Source: CAWDPQ01 sp049642465
GTDB taxonomy: Bacteria; Acidobacteriota; Vicinamibacteria; Vicinamibacterales; 2-12-FULL-66-21
Direction of reading: 5' to 3'
Assembly: GCA_049642465.1 (NCBI GenBank)
Contig: JBAROV010000164.1
Span: 1-64,000 of the forward strand
DNA length: 64,000 nucleotides
Below the pieces are notes generated by a model that was not told the DNA's origin, searched no databases, and saw only the letters and a list, made by a program, of their open reading frames with translations. How positions within the stretch are numbered: position 1 is the first letter of the stretch; the number at the start of each line of letters is the position of its first letter. Shown here piece by piece: positions 16,455 to 25,261 of this stretch. A program made the position numbers and the translations under genes.

Positions 16455-18173
16455 GTGTCCCGCGTCGTTGTCGATCCAGTCACCCGCATCGAGGGTCATC
16501 TTCGGATCGAGGCCGAAGTCGATCGCGGAGCCGTCCAGGACGCCTGGTCGTCCTCGACGATGTTCCGGGGCATCGAGATCATCCTCAAGGGGCGCGACCC
16601 CAGGGACGCGTGGGCGTTCACGCAGCGGATCTGCGGCGTCTGCACGACCGTCCACGCGATCGCGTCGATTCGGGCCGTGGAGAACGCCATCGGTGCGTCC
16701 CCGCCGCCGAACGCACGGCTGCTCCGCAATCTCATCATCGGAGCGCAGGCCGTGCAGGACCACGTCATCCACTTCTACCACCTCCACGCGCTCGACTGGG
16801 TCGATGTCGTCTCGGCGTTGTCCGCCGACCCGGCGAAGACATCCTCGCTCGCGGCGTCCATCTCCGATTGGCCGCTCTCTGGAGCGAAGTACTTCAGCGG
16901 CGTGCGCGATCGCCTCAAGGGCTTCGTGGATGGGGGGCAACTCGGACCCTTCACCAATGCGTATTGGGGTCACCCGGCATACCGCCTGCCTCCAGAGGCC
17001 AACCTCATGGCGGTTGCGCACTACCTCGAAGCGCTCGAGTGGCAGCGCGAGTTCATCAGAATGCACGCCGTGCTCGGCGGCAAGAATCCGCACCTGCAAA
17101 GCTTCCTCGTGGGTGGTATGGCGACACCAATCGATCCCAACAGTCAGGCAGCGATCAATGCGGGCACGATCGCGCATTTGAAGCAGTTCGTCGCGAAGGC
17201 CAAGGACTTCGTCACGCGCGTGTACATTCCCGATCTGCTGGCCATCGCGTCGTTCTACAAGGATTGGGCCGGCCACGGCCGTGGTGTCGGCAACTATCTG
17301 GCGTATGGCGAATACCCCGAGGATGACACCGACAAGCCAAAGTTGTTTATTCCGAGCGGCGTCATTCGTGGCCGCGATCTCTCAAAAGTGCAGCCCTTCG
17401 ACCAGGCAAAGGTCACCGAATACGTCTCCCACTCCTGGTACGAGTATCAGGGTGGCGACAAGATGGCGCTGCATCCCTACCAGGGGGAGACGAAGCCAAA
17501 TTACACGGGTCCGACGCCCCCGTACGAGTTGCTCGGGCTCGAGGCCAATCCAAACAAGAAGTACTCCTGGCTGAAATCGCCACGCTACGACGGCGAGCCC
17601 ATGGAAGTCGGGCCGCTCGCACGGATGCTGGTCGCCTTCGTCTCAGGGCACTCACGCGTCAAGGAACTCGTCGGGGCGGTACTCAAGCAGCTGAACGTCG
17701 GTCCCGAGGCGCTGTTCTCGACGCTCGGACGCGTGGCGGCGCGCGGCATCGAGACGCAGGTCATCGCCGAGAAAATGGACTCGTGGGTGGACGCGCTCGC
17801 AGCCAACATGGGCGCGGGCGAACTGCGGATCCATGACAACGCCAAATGGGATCCGAGCACCTGGCCCGCAGAGGCAACCGGCGCCGGCTTCCACGAGGCG
17901 CCCCGAGGCGCCTTGGGACACTGGGTGTCGATCCGTGACGGCCTCATCAACAACTACCAGTGCGTTGTGCCGAGCACGTGGAACGCCGGTCCGCGGGACG
18001 CGAACGGAAGGCGAGGCCCCTACGAAGAGGCGCTGATTGCCACGCCCGTTGCGGATCCCGAGCGCCCGATCGAGATCCTCCGGACGGTGCATTCATTCGA
18101 CCCGTGCATGGCGTGCGGCGTACACGTAGTGGACGCCCGTCGTCGCGAACTGGCGCGCGTGAGGGCCGTATGA
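16455..18173 (+). CDS. [NiFe]-hydrogenase large subunit
   Basis: A 572-residue catalytic subunit that splits H2 at a Ni-Fe(CN)2CO site. The L1 motif RICGVC provides Cys60 and Cys63, and the L2 motif DPCMACGVH provides Cys551 and Cys554 with His557. A 15-residue tail after His557 should be removed by the maturation protease encoded two genes downstream. Other group 1 blocks are present: DPVTRIEGHLRIE at the N-terminus and GKNPHLQSFLVGGM in the middle. It begins with GTG one base after the small-subunit stop and has a strong GAAGGAGG site at 16442-16449. All nickel ligands are intact, so the enzyme should be active once matured. Confidence 0.97.
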   Translation: MSRVVVDPVTRIEGHLRIEAEVDRGAVQDAWSSSTMFRGIEIILKGRDPRDAWAFTQRICGVCTTVHAIASIRAVENAIGASPPPNARLLRNLIIGAQAVQDHVIHFYHLHALDWVDVVSALSADPAKTSSLAASISDWPLSGAKYFSGVRDRLKGFVDGGQLGPFTNAYWGHPAYRLPPEANLMAVAHYLEALEWQREFIRMHAVLGGKNPHLQSFLVGGMATPIDPNSQAAINAGTIAHLKQFVAKAKDFVTRVYIPDLLAIASFYKDWAGHGRGVGNYLAYGEYPEDDTDKPKLFIPSGVIRGRDLSKVQPFDQAKVTEYVSHSWYEYQGGDKMALHPYQGETKPNYTGPTPPYELLGLEANPNKKYSWLKSPRYDGEPMEVGPLARMLVAFVSGHSRVKELVGAVLKQLNVGPEALFSTLGRVAARGIETQVIAEKMDSWVDALAANMGAGELRIHDNAKWDPSTWPAEATGAGFHEAPRGALGHWVSIRDGLINNYQCVVPSTWNAGPRDANGRRGPYEEALIATPVADPERPIEILRTVHSFDPCMACGVHVVDARRRELARVRAV

Positions 18174-18913
18174 CCTCCGCCCCCCAAGCCGCTCCTGCAA
18201 ATCCAGGCATCGTTCGCGTCTACGTGTGGGAGGTACCTGTTCGCATCACCCACTGGCTGATCGCGTTCTCGATCGTCGTGCTGTCGGTGACTGGGTTCTA
18301 CATCGGTCGCCCCTTCATCACCGTATCGGGACCGGCCGGCCAGTCCTTTGTGATGGGGTGGATGAAGGTCATTCACGGCTACACCGCGTACGTCTTCATC
18401 GTCGCAGTGTTCGCCCGCATCGTCTGGATGTTCACCGGTAATAGGTACGCCCACTGGGACAAGTTCATCCCTGTCCATCGCTCCCGGCGACACGGCATCT
18501 GGCCGACGACCAAGTTCTACCTGTTCGCGTTGCGCAAACCCCCAGGATTTGTCGGGCACAATCCGGTCGCGGGCATCACGTACGCGCTCGTGTTCGGCCT
18601 GTACTTTATCGCTATCGCCACGGGACTCATGCTGCGCGGTGCGAGTGCGGACGCCGACTCAGTCCTGAGAGGATTCACCTCGCTCTCTCCGCTCGTCGGC
18701 GGGCTTTACACCGCGCGGTGGATTCACCATGTAGTGATGTGGCTGCTTCTGGGATTTGCCGTGCACCACGTCTACAGCGCCATCCTGATGTCGACGATCG
18801 AGGCAAACGCCACCGTCGAATCGATCTTCTCCGGTTACAAGTTCGTCCCCGAAGAGGACCTCAAGTACTCGGGCTATCGCTTCATCGACCGCCGGGGACA
18901 GGTCGATGAATGA
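18170..18913 (+). CDS. Ni/Fe-hydrogenase b-type cytochrome subunit
   Basis: A 247-residue membrane protein with four main TM helices. Candidate heme b ligands are visible: VRITHWLIAFS near the N-terminus, KVIHGYTAYVF, and the paired WIHHVVMWLL and AVHHVYSAIL region. It receives electrons from the small subunit and passes them to quinone, making the complex a respiratory uptake hydrogenase (family knowledge). The start ATG overlaps the large-subunit stop (ATGA), and the last eight bases overlap the protease gene. The C-terminal tail (SGYKFVPEEDL) is the usual cytoplasmic end of this family. Confidence 0.95.
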   Translation: MTSAPQAAPANPGIVRVYVWEVPVRITHWLIAFSIVVLSVTGFYIGRPFITVSGPAGQSFVMGWMKVIHGYTAYVFIVAVFARIVWMFTGNRYAHWDKFIPVHRSRRHGIWPTTKFYLFALRKPPGFVGHNPVAGITYALVFGLYFIAIATGLMLRGASADADSVLRGFTSLSPLVGGLYTARWIHHVVMWLLLGFAVHHVYSAILMSTIEANATVESIFSGYKFVPEEDLKYSGYRFIDRRGQVDE

Positions 18914-19460
18914 GCGGACCCCGCTCCTCGTGCTCGGTCTCGGCAACCTACTGCTCGAGGACGATGGCGTCGGCGCTGCGGCGGTGGCGCTCCTGATTGA
19001 TCGGTACGACGCGCCCCCATCCGTTCAGGTGCTCGATGGCGGCACGCTCGGTCTTTCGTTGCTGCCGCACGTGGACGCTGCCGACTCTGTGATCCTCGTC
19101 GACGCTGTAAGAGCCGACCAGCGCCCGGGTAGCTTCGTACGACTGACCGGTGAAGATGTCGGACCGGCCGTGGCCACGCGGTTGTCGCCGCACCAGGTGG
19201 GCGTCGCGGACTTGCTGGATGGCGCGAGGTGGCTCGGACGCTATCCGCGACGCGTGGTTCTTCTGGGTCTGGTGCCTGGCTCGATGCAGCTGGCCGTCGG
19301 GCTCTCGCCGAACGTGAGACGGGCACTGCCGTCGCTCGTCGAACGGATCGTTGACGAGGCTCGTTCGCTCGGTTTTGTTTTTCGGCGCAAGAGTACTGAT
19401 GAGACGAACCCTCACGGACGGTTCGTAGATGTGGCGCGACTCGTGGGGATGTGCTCGTGA
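18906..19460 (+). CDS. Hydrogenase maturation protease (HyaD/HupD type)
   Basis: A 184-residue endopeptidase that removes the C-terminal tail of the large subunit after nickel insertion. The family motif GLGNLLLEDDGVG is near residues 11-23, a metal-binding Asp lies in ILVDAVRA near residue 66, and a SPHQVG His near residue 98, the three nickel-recognition positions. It overlaps the cytochrome b gene by 8 bases. The C-terminal 25 residues after EARSLG are basic and poorly conserved. Being specific for its own large subunit, its presence in the operon confirms that this hydrogenase is processed. Confidence 0.93.
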   Translation: MNERTPLLVLGLGNLLLEDDGVGAAAVALLIDRYDAPPSVQVLDGGTLGLSLLPHVDAADSVILVDAVRADQRPGSFVRLTGEDVGPAVATRLSPHQVGVADLLDGARWLGRYPRRVVLLGLVPGSMQLAVGLSPNVRRALPSLVERIVDEARSLGFVFRRKSTDETNPHGRFVDVARLVGMCS

Positions 19461-21778
19461 CAACACTCGGCCGGCGCATCGAAATTCGCGGTGTGGTGCA
19501 GGGTGTGGGCTTTCGCCCATGGGTATACCGTCTTGCCACCGAGCAAGGGCTCGCCGGTCACGTGCGGAACGATGCGACGGGCGTAACAATCGAAGCCTTC
19601 GGATCCGAGCAGGCGCTCGAGGTTTTCGAGCGGCTGCTGGAGCGATCGGCCCCCCCGGCGGCCGCCATTCGTGAGGTTCGCTGGACGGCGATACCACCAG
19701 CGCCGGTGGACACGTTCACGATCGTTCACAGCAGGGAAAGCGCCGAGCGGCGCATTTCCATTCCCGCCGACCTGCCAACGTGTCGTGACTGTCTGGCGGA
19801 GCTTTTCGACCCTGCGGATCGACGCTACCGGTATCCGTTTACGAACTGCACGAACTGCGGCCCTCGCTTCACGATTACCCGGGACGTTCCGTACGATCGC
19901 GCGGCAACAACAATGTCATTCTTCCCGATGTGCCCGGCGTGCCAACGCGAGTACGACAGTCCCGGCGACCGGCGGTTCCATGCGGAACCGAATGCGTGCC
20001 CGGACTGCGGTCCGCAACTCGAGTTGAGGCGTTCGGACGGAACAGTGATCGCCCACGACGATCCAATTGCCGCGGTGGCCTCGGCACTCTCGGCCGGAAG
20101 TGTGGTCGCCATCAAAGGGCTCGGCGGATTCCACCTCGCGTGCGACGCCTCGTCTTCCGACGTAGTGCAACGGCTGCGGGCGCGCAAACGACGCGACGAC
20201 AAACCGTTTGCGGTGATGGTTCAGGATCTGAGTGAAGCGACCACAGTGGCGGAGCTTACCGCGGAGGAGCAGCGCCTGCTGGAATCGCCCCAGCATCCGA
20301 TCGTCCTGACGACACGACGCCAGGGATGCGTGCTCGCACCGGACGTGGCGCCGAGGAATCCTCTCATCGGGCTGATGCTTCCATACACGCCTGTGCATCA
20401 CCTGCTGATGCGCGAGGTCCGCCGGCCCTTGGTGATGACATCCGGCAATCTCTCGGACGAGCCGATCGCCCACCGCAATGACGAGGCGCTGTCCCGCCTC
20501 GGGAGCATTGTCGATCTGTTCTTGATGCACGACCGGAGCATCGAGACGCCCTGTGACGACTCAGTCGCACGGATCATCCATCGGCGCCCGGTCGTACTCA
20601 GGCGCTCGCGTGGTTATGTACCACAACCGACCGTCGTGGCTCCCAGTTTCCACGTCGCCCCGGGCGCTCGACGTCCCGGCGGCGGGTTGGATCGACCGGT
20701 GCTCGCGTGCGGCGCCCTGCTGAAGAACACGTTCTGCATCGGGAGCGGCGACGTCGCGTATCTGAGCCCGCATATCGGCGACCTCGAGAATCTCGAGACC
20801 TATCGATCATTCGAAGCCTCCGTTGAACGAATGCAGCGCTTCATCGGTGTGGCGCCGGACGTCATCGCCTACGACTTGCATCCCGAGTACCTGTCCACGA
20901 AGTACGCACTTGCGCGCCCGGAGCCCATCAAGATTGGCGTCCAGCACCATCACGCGCACGTCGCGAGTGTCATGGCGGAACACGGGCTGACTGGTCCTGT
21001 GATTGGCGTCGCTTACGATGGCACCGGTTACGGCACCGACGGGTCGGCCTGGGGTGGAGAAGTGCTCCTCGCGCACCTCGACAGCTTTGAGCGGGTCGCC
21101 ACCCTGAGGCCCATTCGCCTGCCAGGCGGCGACGCCGCCATCCGTCAGCCGTGGCGGATCGCGCTGGCGCTCGTCGATGACGCCTTCGATGGGATGCCGC
21201 CGCTCGATCGTCTGCCGCTTTTTTCAATGGTTGGATCGCACGATCTGGCCGTCGTTCGACAGATGCTCGCGTCACGCTTCCGTTCGCCACTGGCACACGG
21301 GTGTGGCCGCTACTTCGACGGCGTGGGATCACTCGTGCTGCTGCGGCCGGTCTCCCGCTATGAAAGTCAGATCGCCCTCGAGTGGAACGTCCAGGCCGAA
21401 CCGTCGGAGGACGCACGGTACGGCTACGACATTGATTCGGGGCAATCGCCGTGGACGATCGATTTGCGTCCGATGGTGCGGGGGATCGTTCGCGACCTGG
21501 TCGCCGACGTCCACGCCTCGCGGATCTCTGCCCGCTTCCACAACACGATTGTGGCGGCGACGGCTCACGTCGTGTCGGCGGTGGCGAAAGCGCACGGCGC
21601 GCTGCCGGTGGTTCTGACGGGTGGCTGCTTCCAGAACCCGCGCCTGGTCGAGAGCCTCGCGGGCGTCCTGACGGGCGACTTTCCCGTGCATCTGCACGGA
21701 GACGTGCCGCCCGGAGACGGTGGCCTCGCGCTCGGCCAGGCGGTCGTTGCGGCCGCCCTTGCGCGGCGTCTCGCATAA
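19457..21778 (+). CDS. hypF: Carbamoyltransferase HypF
   Basis: A 773-residue enzyme that makes the thiocarbamate on HypE that becomes the cyanide ligands of the Ni-Fe site. Domains in order: acylphosphatase (RGVVQGVGFRPWVYRLA, residues about 1-90), two zinc fingers (CRDC, CTNC, CPAC and CPDC between about 110 and 185), a YrdC-like domain (about 200-380), and a Kae1-like carbamoyltransferase with HHHAHVASV near residue 498 and GGCFQN near the C-terminus. Start chosen at the GTG of the GTGA overlap with the protease stop; an in-frame GTG at 19451 is possible. All three catalytic regions look intact. Confidence 0.96.
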   Translation: MTTLGRRIEIRGVVQGVGFRPWVYRLATEQGLAGHVRNDATGVTIEAFGSEQALEVFERLLERSAPPAAAIREVRWTAIPPAPVDTFTIVHSRESAERRISIPADLPTCRDCLAELFDPADRRYRYPFTNCTNCGPRFTITRDVPYDRAATTMSFFPMCPACQREYDSPGDRRFHAEPNACPDCGPQLELRRSDGTVIAHDDPIAAVASALSAGSVVAIKGLGGFHLACDASSSDVVQRLRARKRRDDKPFAVMVQDLSEATTVAELTAEEQRLLESPQHPIVLTTRRQGCVLAPDVAPRNPLIGLMLPYTPVHHLLMREVRRPLVMTSGNLSDEPIAHRNDEALSRLGSIVDLFLMHDRSIETPCDDSVARIIHRRPVVLRRSRGYVPQPTVVAPSFHVAPGARRPGGGLDRPVLACGALLKNTFCIGSGDVAYLSPHIGDLENLETYRSFEASVERMQRFIGVAPDVIAYDLHPEYLSTKYALARPEPIKIGVQHHHAHVASVMAEHGLTGPVIGVAYDGTGYGTDGSAWGGEVLLAHLDSFERVATLRPIRLPGGDAAIRQPWRIALALVDDAFDGMPPLDRLPLFSMVGSHDLAVVRQMLASRFRSPLAHGCGRYFDGVGSLVLLRPVSRYESQIALEWNVQAEPSEDARYGYDIDSGQSPWTIDLRPMVRGIVRDLVADVHASRISARFHNTIVAATAHVVSAVAKAHGALPVVLTGGCFQNPRLVESLAGVLTGDFPVHLHGDVPPGDGGLALGQAVVAAALARRLA

Positions 21779-21838
21779 GTCGCCTGCGGTCCGAGCGGCA
21801 GCCGTGGCCTGCTGCGAGCGCGACGCGCGAGCAGCCGG

Positions 21839-21864
21839 GCGCTTGGGGGTGGGGCCCCAAGCGC
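21839..21864 (+). promoter_or_regulatory. Leader hairpin upstream of hypC
   Basis: A perfect 10-bp inverted repeat (21839-21848 with 21855-21864) with a 6-base G-rich loop, located 46 bases before the hypC start and 60 bases after the hypF stop. It has no T-tract, so it is unlikely to be an intrinsic terminator. It may be an mRNA processing, stability or translation element. The core G5-TG-rich/C4 arrangement is shared with a hairpin at 56190-56205. Confidence 0.6.
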
Positions 21865-21910
21865 ATTGAGAGACGTGGGGCGCGGCGAGCATAAAACAAG
21901 GAGAGCGACT

Positions 21911-22204
21911 ATGTGCCTCGGAGTTCCCGGCAGGGTCGTTGAGGTGAATGGCCTCCTGGCGGTCGTCGACTTCTGGGGAGTGCGCAAGCAGATTCGGCTC
22001 GAAGTCGTTGACGAGCCCGTTCAGCCAGGCGACTACATCCTCAATCACGTCGGCTATGCGATTCGTCGCATTCCAGCAAGCGAAGTTGGCGCGACGCTCT
22101 CGCTTTACGAAGACCTTCTCCGGCTCGCCGGGCACGAAGAGGACCTGATGGCGGCAGACATCAAGGGCGAGATACAGGGAGCGGCCGATGATCGGCAGCA
22201 GTAG
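21911..22204 (+). CDS. hypC: Hydrogenase assembly chaperone HypC
   Basis: A 97-residue protein with the invariant N-terminus MCLGVPGRVVEV; the Cys after the initiator Met binds iron together with HypD and later the large-subunit precursor. A second conserved block, PGDYILNHVGYAIRRI, follows. An AAGGAG site lies at 21898-21903. The first 15 codons of the upstream open frame are not part of the gene because the Met-Cys start must be at 21911. It overlaps hypD by 17 bases. The C-terminal tail (about residues 75-97) is longer than in minimal HypC proteins. Confidence 0.96.
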   Translation: MCLGVPGRVVEVNGLLAVVDFWGVRKQIRLEVVDEPVQPGDYILNHVGYAIRRIPASEVGATLSLYEDLLRLAGHEEDLMAADIKGEIQGAADDRQQ

Positions 22205-23390
22205 CGCGTTCGCGCAGATGAAATTTCGCGATCCCGTCCGGGCGCGCGGGTTGTCCGACACCCTGGCCAGGATCACAGGCGAAATCGGCCGCAGCCCCGT
22301 ATCGATCATGCACGTCTGCGGGAGCCACGAGCAGGCAATCGCCAGGTTCGGTCTTCGCGCGACGCTGCCGCGCAACCTGAACGTCATCATGGGCCCAGGG
22401 TGCCCGGTCTGCATAACCGACGTGCCTGAAGTGGATGAAGGGGTCGCACTCGCGCGCCAAGGCGTACGAATCGCGACCTACGGCGACATGGTGAAGGTGC
22501 CGGGCACGGTGCTGTCGCTCGCGGACGCGCAAGCCGAAGGCGCACGTGTTGATGTCGTGTATAGCGTTGCGCAGGCCGTCGACCTGGCTCGGCAGAACCC
22601 GGAGCCGCTGGTGTTCTTCGCGACAGGGTTCGAGACCACAGCCGTGGCGACTGCTGCAGCTGTCCTCGCCAATCCACCGTCAAACTTCTTCGTGCTCTCC
22701 GCGCACAAATACATCCCGCCCGTCATGGAGATCGTCGCGGAGATGCCAGACACGCGAGTCGAAGGGTTTCTGGCGGCGGGGCATGCGGCCACGATCACGG
22801 GTTGGGGTGTGTTCGAGCCGTTTGTCGCTCGGCATCGATTACCTGTCGTTGTCGCCGGCTTCGAGCCGCTCGACATCCTCGCGGGGCTGGTGAAACTCGT
22901 GGAGTTGATCCGCGATGAGCGCGCCGCGGTGGAAAACATGTATCCGCGGTGCGTGACCAAAGTGGGGAACCTGCAGGCGCAGGCGCAACTGTGGAAAGTC
23001 TTTCGTCCGATCGGCGGCCGGTGGCGCGGCATCGCGCACGTGCCCAACGGCAATCTGCGGCTGCGTGACGAGTGGGCTCACCTCGACGCGCGCCGCCAGT
23101 TCGATATCGACGTCAGCCGTCTGTGGGACTTTGCGCCGCCGGCCTTGGTCCAGGAATGCATCTGTGGCGACATCATGGCCGGCATCAAGTCGCCGACTGA
23201 CTGCGCGCTCTTCGGCGGGAAATGCGTGCCTCCTTCACCGGTGGGTGCCTGCATGGTGAGCACCGAAGGGACGTGCAGGATCTGGCACATGTACGGAGGA
23301 CATCCCGATCTCTCAGGCGCCGGCCTGACTGCAACTACGCGCGGTGACGCCCCCGCGCAGGGAGGGCATCGTGCTGTCTGTCCTCGATGA
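22188..23390 (+). CDS. hypD: Hydrogenase formation protein HypD
   Basis: A 400-residue iron-sulfur scaffold on which the Fe(CN)2CO unit is built with HypC and HypE. Key motifs are MHVCGSHEQAI (Cys about 44), GPGCPVCITD (two redox Cys near 72-75) and the C-terminal [4Fe-4S] ligand set in QECICGDIMAG, GGKCVPPSPVGACMVS and GTCRIW. The start ATG lies inside hypC, and a GGAG lies upstream at 22177-22180. The C-terminal 25 residues (ATTRGDAPAQGG onward) extend past the usual HypD end and overlap the start of hypE. Confidence 0.96.
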   Translation: MIGSSSAFAQMKFRDPVRARGLSDTLARITGEIGRSPVSIMHVCGSHEQAIARFGLRATLPRNLNVIMGPGCPVCITDVPEVDEGVALARQGVRIATYGDMVKVPGTVLSLADAQAEGARVDVVYSVAQAVDLARQNPEPLVFFATGFETTAVATAAAVLANPPSNFFVLSAHKYIPPVMEIVAEMPDTRVEGFLAAGHAATITGWGVFEPFVARHRLPVVVAGFEPLDILAGLVKLVELIRDERAAVENMYPRCVTKVGNLQAQAQLWKVFRPIGGRWRGIAHVPNGNLRLRDEWAHLDARRQFDIDVSRLWDFAPPALVQECICGDIMAGIKSPTDCALFGGKCVPPSPVGACMVSTEGTCRIWHMYGGHPDLSGAGLTATTRGDAPAQGGHRAVCPR

Positions 23391-24405
23391 ACGCATCACC
23401 CTGAAGTACGGGGCCGGCGGCCAAGCGATGCGGACTCTCATCCAGCAGGTATTCCTGGACGGCATGGTCGTCGAACGAGCCGACGGCGAGATCGGCCTGG
23501 CCGCCATGGACGATGGTGCAGCGCTCCGCCTCGGGGATCGATGGCTGGTGGTGACGACTGATTCTCACGTCATCCATCCGGTCTTCTTCCCTGGCGGCGA
23601 TATCGGGCGCCTCGCGATATCGGGCGCTGTGAATGACCTCGCGGTCATGGGGGCAACCGACGTGCTGGGGCTCACCTGCGCGGTGATCATCGAGGATGGT
23701 TTTCCCCGCGCGGATCTCGTTCGAATTCAGCGTTCGATTCGAGAGACCTGCGAAGAGGCCGGCGCAGTTGTCGTCACCGGTGATACCAAGGTGATGGGAA
23801 AGGGGGAGCTCGACGGCATCGTGCTCACCACGACTGGCTTCGCGTTGACCGAACACGTCGTTCCCGACTCGGGGCTGCGTCCCGGCGACCGTCTCGTCGT
23901 CACTGGAACGATGGGCGACCACGGGATGGCGGTCATGGCGCGACGGCACGCGCTGTCGCTCGATGGCGACCTGCGGTCGGACGTCGCGCCGCTGAACGCT
24001 TTGATCCGCACGGCGCTCAACCGTGTCAATGGAGCGATCGTCGCGATGAAGGATCCGACGCGCGGTGGCCTTGCGTCGGCGCTGCACGAGATGGCCGGCA
24101 AGAGCCGTGTAGGGATCGTGCTCGACGAAACGGCGTTACCGGTGACGCCTGAGGTTCGCGCGGCCGGAGAACTTCTCGGCATCGATCCGTTGCACGTCGC
24201 CAACGAAGGCAAGGCAGTGATCGGGGTTCGCGCGGATGCCGCGGACGCCTTGCTCGAGGCGCTGCACGCGCATCCGTTGGGACGCAACGCCGCAATCGTC
24301 GGCGAATGCACCAGGGAACGCGTTGGCGCCGTCATTCTCGACACGGGGTTCGGACGGCGGCTCGTGACCGAGCCGGACGGGGAGCCGCTTCCGAGAATCT
24401 GCTGA
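23371..24405 (+). CDS. hypE: Hydrogenase expression/formation protein HypE
   Basis: A 344-residue PurM/AIR-synthase-like protein that dehydrates the HypF-made carbamoyl group to a thiocyanate on its C-terminal cysteine. The required end EPLPRIC is present. N-terminal motifs KYGAGGQAMRTLI and LAVMGATDVLGLTC, and the ATP-binding VTGDTKVMGKGE and DPTRGGLASALHEMA, are as expected. The GTG at 23371 was chosen because GGAGGG at 23361-23366 precedes it; a GTG at 23344 gives nine more residues without a good site. It overlaps the 3' end of hypD by 20 bases, so translation is coupled. Confidence 0.95.
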   Translation: MLSVLDERITLKYGAGGQAMRTLIQQVFLDGMVVERADGEIGLAAMDDGAALRLGDRWLVVTTDSHVIHPVFFPGGDIGRLAISGAVNDLAVMGATDVLGLTCAVIIEDGFPRADLVRIQRSIRETCEEAGAVVVTGDTKVMGKGELDGIVLTTTGFALTEHVVPDSGLRPGDRLVVTGTMGDHGMAVMARRHALSLDGDLRSDVAPLNALIRTALNRVNGAIVAMKDPTRGGLASALHEMAGKSRVGIVLDETALPVTPEVRAAGELLGIDPLHVANEGKAVIGVRADAADALLEALHAHPLGRNAAIVGECTRERVGAVILDTGFGRRLVTEPDGEPLPRIC

Positions 24406-24411
24406 GGCTGT

Positions 24412-25260
24412 ATGGAGGGCGTCATCACAGAGCACATCCAGACCCGGATTGACCACTCGATTGGTTACATCACGATCCATCGGCCCGAGCGCTTCAACTC
24501 GCTCGATGTGCGCACGGCGCAGGATCTGCGGCGCGCCGGGCTGATGCTGGCGCGCGATGACCGCGTGAGGGTCGTTGTCCTGTCCGGTGCCAACGGCGTG
24601 TTCTGCAGTGGTGCTGACCTCAAGTACATACGGGCTGGCGGCGACGCCGACGACCTTGGCTACCTCAGTCCCGGGGCGCGCGACACACCGCCCGGCTACG
24701 GCGAACGGTTCAAGCAGATCCTGGAGTACATCCACAGCACGATTGCAGAAATCCGCCGCGCGCCCAAGCCCTTCGTCGCCGCGGTCGACGGCATCGCGGC
24801 GGCCGGCGGCTTCGGCCTCGCGATGTGCTGCGATCTGGTGTTCGCCTCTGAGCGTGCAGTCTTCGAATGGGCGTACTCGAAGACGGGACTGACCGGTGCC
24901 GAGAGCTCGACGTTCATGCTCCCGCGCCTGATCGGATTCCGCCGCGCGATGGAGCTTGTCTTGCTCAACCCGAGGCTCGACGCGACCCGTGCGCTGCAGC
25001 TCGGCCTCATCAACGCGGTGTATCCAACGGCCACCTTCGAGGAGGACCTGCGGCAAATCGTCATGCGAGTGGCGGACGGTCCGGTGGATGCCTTTGCGAT
25101 CGCCAAGGGGTTGCTCAATCAGGCGTCTGGGATGGAACGGCTGGACGTTCACCTCGATTGTGAGCTCGACAATCTCACTCGCATCGCCGACGGCGGCGAA
25201 TTTGCCGCGGGTCTCGAAGGCTTTTTCGCCCGCCGTCCGCCAAATTTCCCGCGGAGGTGA
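24412..25260 (+). CDS. Enoyl-CoA hydratase/isomerase (crotonase) family protein inside the hyp operon
   Basis: A 282-residue crotonase-fold protein placed 6 bases after hypE and 1 base before hypA. Oxyanion-hole segments are present (FCSGADLKYI, residues 64-73, and AAAGGFGLAM, 129-138). The two glutamates used by true enoyl-CoA hydratases are replaced by Gly135 and Tyr155 (AYSKTGL), so hydration is unlikely. HypX, the protein that supplies the CO ligand in many aerobic hydrogenase makers, consists of a formyl-transferase half and a crotonase half (family knowledge). No HypX is seen in this operon, so I infer this protein may play the crotonase-half role. An isomerase of fatty or aromatic CoA esters is the alternative. 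Confidence 0.85.
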   Translation: MEGVITEHIQTRIDHSIGYITIHRPERFNSLDVRTAQDLRRAGLMLARDDRVRVVVLSGANGVFCSGADLKYIRAGGDADDLGYLSPGARDTPPGYGERFKQILEYIHSTIAEIRRAPKPFVAAVDGIAAAGGFGLAMCCDLVFASERAVFEWAYSKTGLTGAESSTFMLPRLIGFRRAMELVLLNPRLDATRALQLGLINAVYPTATFEEDLRQIVMRVADGPVDAFAIAKGLLNQASGMERLDVHLDCELDNLTRIADGGEFAAGLEGFFARRPPNFPRR

Positions 25261-25261
25261 G

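Noticed and set aside
15113..16489. A long minus-strand frame opposite the hydrogenase small subunit
   Set aside because: It overlaps a gene with clear motifs and has Arg-rich, low-complexity translation typical of antisense frames.
15341..18173. Assignment to actinobacterial-type (group 1h) hydrogenase
   Set aside because: The small subunit has a Tat signal and a C-terminal TM helix, a cytochrome b is encoded, and the proximal motif is CAGN rather than the CDGD-type of 1h.
24412..25260. True enoyl-CoA hydratase of beta-oxidation
   Set aside because: Both catalytic glutamate positions are replaced, and the gene is embedded in a hydrogenase maturation operon. Isomerase activity is not excluded.
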